Shown here: positions 57,147 to 64,000 of the stretch, in pieces
Position numbering within the stretch: the stretch's first letter is position 1
Layout of the letters: every line of letters starts with the position of its first letter
IMG/VR virus record: IMGVR_UViG_3300008117_004020
Coordinates: 1-64,000 of that record
Origin: a virus
Length of the DNA stretch: 64,000 bases
Strand: one strand, 5' to 3'
Notes under the pieces: generated by a model
The model's input: the letters and a program-made list of their open reading frames with translations, nothing else
Databases searched by the model: none
What the model was told of the DNA's origin: nothing
Translations under genes and position numbers: made by a program

Positions 57147-57770
57147 ATGATATTAGGAATTAATGGTTACTCTGGATCAGGAAAAGACACTATAGGAAAA
57201 CTATTGCAGGATTTATATCCTGAAGAGAATTGGAAGATTAAAAAGTTTGCTGGTAAACTTAAAACTGTAGCAAGTTTGCTATCAGGAATACCACAGTCTA
57301 ATTTTGAAGATCAAGACTTTAAAAAAACACTACTAGGAACAGAATGGTGGACTGCTTGTGATGAGGGATTACAACCTATGACTGTAAGAGATTTCTTGCA
57401 GAAACTAGGTACTGAAGGACTGAGAGTGGGACTGCATGAAAACACCTGGGTGAATGCTCTAATGGCTGATTATAAGCCAGAAACAATGTATGTAGTCAAT
57501 CCTATAACAGGATCACTGGATGCAAAAGTGGACACTAAAATGCCTAATTGGGTGATTACAGATGTAAGATTCCCTAATGAAGCACAGGCTATCAAAGAGA
57601 AAGGTGGATATGTGATTAGAATAGACAGACCAGGCGTCAAGCCCATCAATGATCATCCATCTGAAACCAGTCTTGACACATGGAAATTTGACTATAAAAT
57701 TGCTAATGTATCAGATATAGTTTCATTAGCATTCACTTTAACGAATATTATATCTAAAATTAAAGAATAA
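57147..57770 (+). CDS. Deoxynucleoside monophosphate kinase
   Basis: A 207-residue P-loop kinase: GYSGSGKDTIG near residue 6, lid/acceptor regions MTVRDFLQKLGTEGLR and NTWVNALM, and VITDVRFPNEAQAI near residue 135 with ending D-HPSET. This matches T4 gp1-type dNMP kinases. It makes dNDPs for phage DNA synthesis. Confidence 0.85.
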   Translation: MILGINGYSGSGKDTIGKLLQDLYPEENWKIKKFAGKLKTVASLLSGIPQSNFEDQDFKKTLLGTEWWTACDEGLQPMTVRDFLQKLGTEGLRVGLHENTWVNALMADYKPETMYVVNPITGSLDAKVDTKMPNWVITDVRFPNEAQAIKEKGGYVIRIDRPGVKPINDHPSETSLDTWKFDYKIANVSDIVSLAFTLTNIISKIKE

Positions 57771-58039
57771 TGGAAGGACAATTAGTAAGAGTAACAGAGT
57801 TGTCACCTATTATTGTAAAAGTGTATAATCCTTTAAAACAAGAGCTGATAGGTGTTTTTGAGAACTATTCTAAGGCTGCTAGAGCACTAGGGCTTACGCC
57901 TAAGATTGTATATAACAAAGCCACCTCAAAGAAAAGAGTGATGTCACCCTATCTAGAAATTGAAGTGGCTATACGTATTACTAGAAAAAAACCAGAAGAT
58001 AAGTTCTTTATGAGCGAGATCTTCAAAAGAATATTATAA
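57770..58039 (+). CDS. NUMOD1-like DNA-binding protein
   Basis: An 89-residue protein with VKVYNPLKQELIGVFENYSK then AARALGLTPKIVYNKATSKK, the pattern of NUMOD1 helix-turn-helix repeats found beside homing endonucleases. No nuclease is joined to it. Shares one base with the dNMP kinase gene. Confidence 0.55.
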   Translation: MEGQLVRVTELSPIIVKVYNPLKQELIGVFENYSKAARALGLTPKIVYNKATSKKRVMSPYLEIEVAIRITRKKPEDKFFMSEIFKRIL

Positions 58040-58067
58040 TTACGCTGTGTTTTGTTAGTTAAGGTCA

Positions 58068-58104
58068 AAGGGGAGGATGTTTCTACATCTTCCCCTTATT
58101 TTTT
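58068..58104. terminator. Bidirectional terminator at convergent junction
   Basis: A 13-bp stem (58068-58080 with 58085-58097, one G-T) around TTCT, then T7 on the plus strand; A-rich on the other side. Serves the plus-strand replication operon and abuts the stop of the minus-strand giant gene. Confidence 0.8.
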
Positions 58105-61100
58105 TACTTAGCACGCTGCTGGTATTCAAATGACTGTATAGCATCAACAGGATGGAATGTCTTTCCTGTATATCCTATAAATGTCTGAACAAGCATAGCT
58201 AATAGTTTTGAATCACCTCTTTCTTTAAACTCTGACTCACCTGAATCGCGTTTGTAATATAAGCTTTCAGTGTCTCCTCCAAATAGCCCTAATAGATGAT
58301 CTATCATCAGTCCAGCCATTGACAAGAAGTTTGTATTGATGTTCAAAAGAATAGATGGGTTGGAGTAAATACGCTGAATCTCACCAAGACCTGCTTGTGG
58401 TAAAGGTATAAACTGTTCAGTCTCAGACCTCACCTTAAGCATAGTGTACACCATATATTGAGTGAACCAGCTCTTGCGTCTCAATTCTTTAAGTCTACCC
58501 TTCTCATCATCATCATATCCAAACATAACACCATAAATAATATAAGTTAGCAACATAGCACCAAGGTCAGCAAATGTGCGCTTTATAGCTGCTCTCTCCA
58601 TATCTGAATAATTCTCCCAATTCTTAACTACATTCAGACGCATCTTTATAAGATCTTTTCCTGCTGTTTGTAAGAATGTAAGATAGAACCCTTGTTCTAC
58701 ACTCATGCCTTCATAATCAGCTCTTCTTATACCCCATCTGTTCATACCAAGCTGCATAAAGTATTTTCTAAAGAAGAACATAGCTCTTCCAATAGATGAC
58801 TTAGCCTGATATGCAGCATCAAACTTAGCATAAGAACCATTTATACGCTTTTGCATAGCATGCAGCTTGCTGACAACATCAGAAAACTGTTTACTATTTA
58901 AGTCAAAAGCATTCTTATATTGGTCTTTAACTTGTACCTTCTTGTCTTTCATCTCAAATATATCAATGAGATTGACATCCAACTTATCAAATTCTCTCAA
59001 AGCCTCTAGCTTCTTTTCTCTGATTTGTTTAAGAGTCATACCACTAAAATCAGTACCCACTTTCATAGTGACAAATGTCTCTCTATCATACATCTTGCCA
59101 TTATAGAGTCTCACTGATTTCAAATATGCCAAGAAACTACTCATTTGAATCTCCCACTCACCCCACACTTTACCAGAATAAATACCCAGCTTTAAGATGT
59201 TCTTATAAGAGTTCCATGCTGTTTTATTACCAAACTCATTTTCAAATTCACCCTGTATAGGATCAAATATTTCCATCATTTGTCCCCAGAAAGACAGCTC
59301 ACCCACTTTATTAAAGTCAGCCATCATATCTTTCATAATGTGACCATTCTTTGAGTCTAGATATAAGTCTTTCTTTGCTTGCATGAAATCCTTATAATTG
59401 ATCACTCTACCTCCTGCAGCCTCCACCATATTCTGTACATTACCAGATATCCAGTTCACTGACCAGTTTAAAGGTGACAAACCTAACAAAGTAAAACTTG
59501 TCAATCCCATCATCTGATTAAGCATTTTTTGAGTGTTAAATCCTAATACATCATATCCCTCAAAGTGCTCTTCATTATATAATACAGAGTTGATAAAACT
59601 CTTAAACACCTCTAAACGAATATTACTACCAAGATTTATCCTTTGCTCTACCTCTGGAAGATATTTCTTCATGACATTATTGAGCATCAGGTTTTTACTC
59701 TCACTCTTAGGTTGATTCTCTTGGTCTGACAAAATTTGTTCTAACCCATTAATCAATGAAAGTTCTTTATCAAGTTCCTTCTTTCTAATAGTAGACCCTA
59801 CATAGTTAAGAACAGATCCCCATACATCATATGATGCATCTGAAGCTTGTCCTTTTGAGGTGTATTTCACAGGAACATATTTCACCTCATCATTATCAAT
59901 AGTGGCTAATTTAGCCATATCTCTAGAAACACCAGGATCACTTGCAAACCCTGTATCAACATCAGACTCAGTTCTACTAAGACTTCTCTTAATACCCTGC
60001 CAAACACTCTTAACACTTTCTTTAGTTTCAGATACCTTAACACCTAAAGCTCTTTCTGTCTTGCTCTTCTCCATAAATGGAACAGCTAAACCAAGTCTAT
60101 ATCTAGGTTCAATATCTTGCTGAGCATCTAACATTTCTTTATGTATGAATAGCAGATTCTCATAATCCACCTTCTCATACTCATTAGCTGTATTATTGTT
60201 ATACTTGTCCCTAAGTGATACAAAGTCTTTATTTAAATAAGGATGGTCAGTGCCATATTCTTTCCTATATTCTTCATTACTCTTAGGTTTATACCTATTT
60301 TGAATATCTCTATTATCTTTGTTAATAAGTTTAACCTCCTCACCCTTCTCATTAATATATGACTCTTTGAGTTTGCGAGAATAAAAATGCCTAGCTGGTT
60401 TCTCCTCAATATACTCCTCTAATGGGGCATTCCTAGTCCATATTGCTATAGGTGTAAAAGAAGCAGATGTAAGAGACTCTCCGTGTTCAGTGTCAAACAA
60501 AGACCTCACCTCTTTATTATGATTCTCTAAAAACCATGCTGATTCTCTAAATTGATCATATAAAGTGTCATCACGCCTTAGTTCTTCATGTGATACATCT
60601 AGCTCTTTAGCAAATGCTATTTCCTGCCTATCAAGCTCTTCATAGTAATACTTAGTGTATTCCATGTTACCCATAGCTTTAAGCTGTGCTTTGATTTCAC
60701 CCGCTCTTTCCACTTTAGCTCTTAAATCTGGGTCACTGCTCAATCTTTCATCTCTAGCTGCATAAATACTATTCACTGTATATTTATCATAGTTCTCAGG
60801 CTCATTAGTCCTAAAGTAAAACTGTTGCTTGAGAGTTTGTTTTTCAGCATAAGTAAATCCATCAGGTGTATATTCTTCCACTTCATCCCTTAAAGATTCA
60901 ATCTCTTGTTGTAAGTCTTTGATTCTCTGGATCTTATCTGAAGGCACCTTACTACCAACTACAGCACCATCATTATCTCTGTATGGTTTAGTCAATGCAT
61001 TTAGCTCCTTATAAAGTTCTGTTATCCTATCAGCATTAGGATTTTTTGATATCTCAGATAGTTCAGTGAACAAAGCAGCTCTTTCATCATAGTACCTTTG

Positions 61101-64000
61101 AGAAATCACCTGGCGGGTATTATTAGCCAGCCATCTTTTGTACATCTCACTGTCCTCACCATATGTTAGTTTCATCTTTGTCTTAGCTCTCTCAAACGCT
61201 GCTCTAAGTTCTACATCTTCATAGATGAGATTCTTGTTTTTCTGATACTCTCTCAAAGCCTGAGCTATCTTTAAGTCATCTCCTGTCTTATCTGTACCAT
61301 CTAGATTTTTTATTTCCATAAGAGAATAGTATTTCTCCCATAGCTCTTGTCTGGTTTTAAGATGATCTTCGCTAAGTTTACCCTCAGCAATAGCCTCATT
61401 ATCATACATCATCTCTATACCTCTGATTTCCTCAAATATCTTGCTGGTAATTTCTCTTATACTAGTCTTTTTATTACCATACATCACTTCTGTATCCAAC
61501 ATTTTAGTAAGATCAAAGTAAGCTTTTGTATAGTCTGACTCAAAATATTTACGCTCAAAGTCTTTAATTTCTTTTTTTACTCTTTTAACTTCATCTTCAG
61601 ACACCTCATCAGCCTCAAATTTCTTGTTTGTTAAATATAATTTACGCTTGAGTTTATCATACTCATAGTATAAACTTTCATCAAACTCAGATTTAAACAC
61701 CAGACCAAAACTCTCATCACCTGATGCTATATCCAGTCTTTTAGCCTCATAGACCAATGACTGATTGATTTCCTTAATATTAAGACCTCTACCATAAACT
61801 TTAGCACGTTTATTAAATTCAGGTGACAGTTTATCTCTAAAGTCTTTCATCTTTAATCTCACACCATCTAATACACGTTTTAATCTCTTAGCAACAGATG
61901 CTATAACAACATCTGGATTAGATATTGTAGGCAACCATTTGCTCAGAAACGCACCTGCATCACCCATGCCACCTGTCATAGTAGCTTTAATAACATCATA
62001 ACTTGCTAGCTGATCTCTCTCCTTTGTAAGTTCTGCCACTCTTTTTTTATCTTTTCTTTGCTCAGCAGCCTTAATAAGCTCATTGTATTCTCTCTTCATA
62101 TTATCTAATAAGTCTTTTGTAAACTCTTCAGATAATGTAGAAGCAACGTGTGGGGTGATAGCTTTAATATAACTAGTTCTTATGTTCTCAATAGCACCCA
62201 TCATTTGTGTAAGCCTGTCAACAAGAATATTATCTTCAGCTACAGTGGTACCTAAAGCATCCAACATTTCTTTAAATACATTCTCATAGCCTATTACAAA
62301 GTCCTTGATCTTTTCTAGCTCCTTAATCTTTTGAATAGCAGCCTGTTGTGTTGCAGGGGTTAACGCTTTGAGTCTATCAAACTCTTTAGATATAATATTA
62401 ATAATAGGCCCAGCAGAATCAACCAGCTCAATAAAAGCTTTTTGTATAGCCACCATATTACGCAAATCCCCATCTTCACCATAGTTTTCTAAGAATGTCT
62501 TAACAAGGCGTTCCATTTGTTCCACCTTGTTGACTTTATCCTCATCAGTTAATAAATCATATACATTCCTAACATCCTTGTTTTTCTTAAAATAAGCATA
62601 GATTTGATCCAACCTACCCTTCATTTTAGCAAACGCCTCTTTCATCCTAGGTTTACTAATATTCTCTAAAAGTTTAACCCTAGCATCTTCTTCTTTGGAT
62701 GTCTCCTCTTTTCTGTTAGCATCCATACTCATATCAAGATCTGGGAAATATCCATTTGCCAGCCTATCATTAAATGGTGTTGGAGCTGTCTGAAAAACAC
62801 CAATCTTATTAATCTTATTGGTTGCAGGGTCAATCTTATATCCTACACCAATAATAGTAGTGTCGCCCACCTTTACACCTTGAGACATCAATATCTTCTT
62901 ATAAATTGACATCTGCTGACTATATTTTTCCCTAAGTCTTCTTCTATTACCCACTAACTCAGGAAGAACACCTTCAGATTTTCTTACACCACCTGTTGAT
63001 AACAAATCAATTACATAGTTAAATTCATCCTCTAGATTAGTAAACTTTTTAAACTCAGGTCTATCTTTTAAAAATTTAGTTTTAAAGTCTAATATGTGTG
63101 CTACACCATTCTTGTCAATAGCAATAACGTCAGCCACACCACCCACTTCTAAATTACCTATCTCAGTCTCAGTCATTAAAATATGACCCTCATCAATAAG
63201 TTTCCTAATAATCCCTCTAATTCCAGGTTCTCTTAATGTACCATTGATAACTTTGTCTAGCGTAGACTTATCCATGAAAGTATAAATAATAGGGTCAAGA
63301 TTGTCTAAATCAATCTCTCTATCCATTATAATATTCTCCACTATACTATGTATAGCTGTACCAAAAAGAGTCTTCTTTTGATTTTCAGATGCAGAATATA
63401 ACAACTCTGTTATCCTATCTCCTAATACTGTCTGAATATCTTCTTTCTCATATTCACCCTTAATGATTTTATCAATCAAATGCGCTGCAATCTTTTTAGC
63501 AATCACTTCATCTGAGTCTCCAATATCATACACATCAGAAAACTCAATATCATAATTGCTCACCAATTGCAGTACAACATCTGGACTTTCAAGTTCACTA
63601 TAAAAGTCAGAGCCAAGCAGTCTACTAGGAGATTTAAGTCTTATTGGTTCACCTGTGATAGGATCTAATACAGTGAGACTATTGTTATCTTCACGCTTGA
63701 TTAAAGCTGATATAGCAATAATCTTATTTAACGTATCTTTTTGTGAATCATTCATAGACTGAGCCTCATAGAATGACTTAGCCTCATCTGTAAGTTGGTT
63801 ATAAACCTCACTAGATGTAAGGTTCATGTTAAGATTACTGATGTCCTCTGCCATAAACATCTCTTCTAAAATATCAATAGGGTCTCTTTTTAACTTAAGA
63901 GCTTTCACCCATGTCATGATTCTTTGTAAAAGAGCTCCCAGCCAAGATTCTTTTGCTTTGATGTTACTAGCCAGCTTTTTAGCCAATGCTTCACGCTGTA
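58104..64000 (-). CDS. Giant virion/cargo protein with RecB-like nuclease domain (partial)
   Basis: The C-terminal 1964 residues are present; the frame is open to the window edge, so the start lies outside. A PD-(D/E)XK domain: AIHSIVENIIMDREI near residue 207, GVADVIAIDKNGVAHILDFK near 285-305 and QQMSIYKKIL (QxxxY) near 358. About 1000 residues of charged helix and coiled coil follow. Near the C-terminus are hydrophobic stretches (GLTSFTLLGLSPLNW; MLLTYIIYGVMF). crAss-like phages carry such very large proteins that are packaged and injected; I see no RNA polymerase DFDGD motif in this part. Confidence 0.65.
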   Translation of the reverse strand, partial: QREALAKKLASNIKAKESWLGALLQRIMTWVKALKLKRDPIDILEEMFMAEDISNLNMNLTSSEVYNQLTDEAKSFYEAQSMNDSQKDTLNKIIAISALIKREDNNSLTVLDPITGEPIRLKSPSRLLGSDFYSELESPDVVLQLVSNYDIEFSDVYDIGDSDEVIAKKIAAHLIDKIIKGEYEKEDIQTVLGDRITELLYSASENQKKTLFGTAIHSIVENIIMDREIDLDNLDPIIYTFMDKSTLDKVINGTLREPGIRGIIRKLIDEGHILMTETEIGNLEVGGVADVIAIDKNGVAHILDFKTKFLKDRPEFKKFTNLEDEFNYVIDLLSTGGVRKSEGVLPELVGNRRRLREKYSQQMSIYKKILMSQGVKVGDTTIIGVGYKIDPATNKINKIGVFQTAPTPFNDRLANGYFPDLDMSMDANRKEETSKEEDARVKLLENISKPRMKEAFAKMKGRLDQIYAYFKKNKDVRNVYDLLTDEDKVNKVEQMERLVKTFLENYGEDGDLRNMVAIQKAFIELVDSAGPIINIISKEFDRLKALTPATQQAAIQKIKELEKIKDFVIGYENVFKEMLDALGTTVAEDNILVDRLTQMMGAIENIRTSYIKAITPHVASTLSEEFTKDLLDNMKREYNELIKAAEQRKDKKRVAELTKERDQLASYDVIKATMTGGMGDAGAFLSKWLPTISNPDVVIASVAKRLKRVLDGVRLKMKDFRDKLSPEFNKRAKVYGRGLNIKEINQSLVYEAKRLDIASGDESFGLVFKSEFDESLYYEYDKLKRKLYLTNKKFEADEVSEDEVKRVKKEIKDFERKYFESDYTKAYFDLTKMLDTEVMYGNKKTSIREITSKIFEEIRGIEMMYDNEAIAEGKLSEDHLKTRQELWEKYYSLMEIKNLDGTDKTGDDLKIAQALREYQKNKNLIYEDVELRAAFERAKTKMKLTYGEDSEMYKRWLANNTRQVISQRYYDERAALFTELSEISKNPNADRITELYKELNALTKPYRDNDGAVVGSKVPSDKIQRIKDLQQEIESLRDEVEEYTPDGFTYAEKQTLKQQFYFRTNEPENYDKYTVNSIYAARDERLSSDPDLRAKVERAGEIKAQLKAMGNMEYTKYYYEELDRQEIAFAKELDVSHEELRRDDTLYDQFRESAWFLENHNKEVRSLFDTEHGESLTSASFTPIAIWTRNAPLEEYIEEKPARHFYSRKLKESYINEKGEEVKLINKDNRDIQNRYKPKSNEEYRKEYGTDHPYLNKDFVSLRDKYNNNTANEYEKVDYENLLFIHKEMLDAQQDIEPRYRLGLAVPFMEKSKTERALGVKVSETKESVKSVWQGIKRSLSRTESDVDTGFASDPGVSRDMAKLATIDNDEVKYVPVKYTSKGQASDASYDVWGSVLNYVGSTIRKKELDKELSLINGLEQILSDQENQPKSESKNLMLNNVMKKYLPEVEQRINLGSNIRLEVFKSFINSVLYNEEHFEGYDVLGFNTQKMLNQMMGLTSFTLLGLSPLNWSVNWISGNVQNMVEAAGGRVINYKDFMQAKKDLYLDSKNGHIMKDMMADFNKVGELSFWGQMMEIFDPIQGEFENEFGNKTAWNSYKNILKLGIYSGKVWGEWEIQMSSFLAYLKSVRLYNGKMYDRETFVTMKVGTDFSGMTLKQIREKKLEALREFDKLDVNLIDIFEMKDKKVQVKDQYKNAFDLNSKQFSDVVSKLHAMQKRINGSYAKFDAAYQAKSSIGRAMFFFRKYFMQLGMNRWGIRRADYEGMSVEQGFYLTFLQTAGKDLIKMRLNVVKNWENYSDMERAAIKRTFADLGAMLLTYIIYGVMFGYDDDEKGRLKELRRKSWFTQYMVYTMLKVRSETEQFIPLPQAGLGEIQRIYSNPSILLNINTNFLSMAGLMIDHLLGLFGGDTESLYYKRDSGESEFKERGDSKLLAMLVQTFIGYTGKTFHPVDAIQSFEYQQRAK

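Noticed and set aside
1-64000. CRISPR arrays, insertion sequences, integrase or transposase
   Set aside because: No regularly spaced identical repeats of array size, no transposase or integrase motifs, and no terminal inverted repeats with target duplications were seen.
58104-64000. Virion RNA polymerase call for the giant gene
   Set aside because: No DFDGD-type double-psi barrel motif in the visible part; the recognisable domain is a RecB-like nuclease.

Overview
The window is about 64 kb of an AT-rich tailed-phage genome of the crAss-like type (order Crassvirales), infecting a Bacteroidota host. The evidence is the gene order large terminase, portal, scaffold-like protein, major capsid, connector on one strand; a compact family B DNA polymerase with DnaB-type helicase, TOPRIM primase, uracil-DNA glycosylase and SNF2-type helicase on the other; a giant protein at the right edge; and promoters fitting the Bacteroidota -7 box TAnnTTTG. 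Ribosome binding sites are AT-rich and mostly lack a Shine-Dalgarno sequence.

Layout. 92-18174 (minus): virion and packaging block, read right to left from PhoH, small early/packaging genes and an IHF-like protein through terminase, portal, scaffold and capsid to connector, a complete ferritin and a large structural protein ending in a poly-threonine tract. 18175-19130: a gene-free divergent region full of palindromes and holding one exact bacterial chromosomal parS site. 19131-38974 (plus): about 55 mostly small accessory/early genes, including Fis-type HTH, a MoxR-type ATPase with a VWA-like partner, HNH nuclease, secreted proteins, an outer-membrane beta-barrel, a SNF2 helicase and uracil-DNA glycosylase, plus a phage-encoded tmRNA (26788-27256) and a cluster of tRNA-like and other structured RNAs (30338-31206). 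38975-39132: convergent junction with a 28-bp-arm hairpin built from six TTAACT sites. 39133-43906 (minus): appendage proteins sharing a repeated ~50-residue module, then endolysin, a spanin-like protein and a holin-like protein. 43907-44155: divergent junction with a 124-nt structured element, next to a protein resembling the DNA-binding domain of DnaA. 44156-58039 (plus): replication and recombination (initiator-like protein, helicase, RecA-like ATPase, ssDNA-binding candidate, primase, HNH nuclease, ECF sigma factor, radical SAM photolyase-like protein, exonuclease, PolB, dNMP kinase). 58104-64000 (minus): C-terminal 1964 residues of a giant protein carrying a RecB-like nuclease domain, running off the window.

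How it fits together. The plus-strand blocks supply takeover, nucleotide supply and DNA synthesis; the ECF sigma factor is a candidate for switching host RNA polymerase to later genes; the minus-strand blocks build and release virions. The parS site suggests interaction with host ParB. The tmRNA suggests the phage keeps its own ribosome-rescue and tagging RNA. The ferritin suggests iron handling in the infected cell or virion. Function assignments rest on motif recognition by eye; no database search was run. Structures of RNAs were found by pairing complementary stretches by hand.
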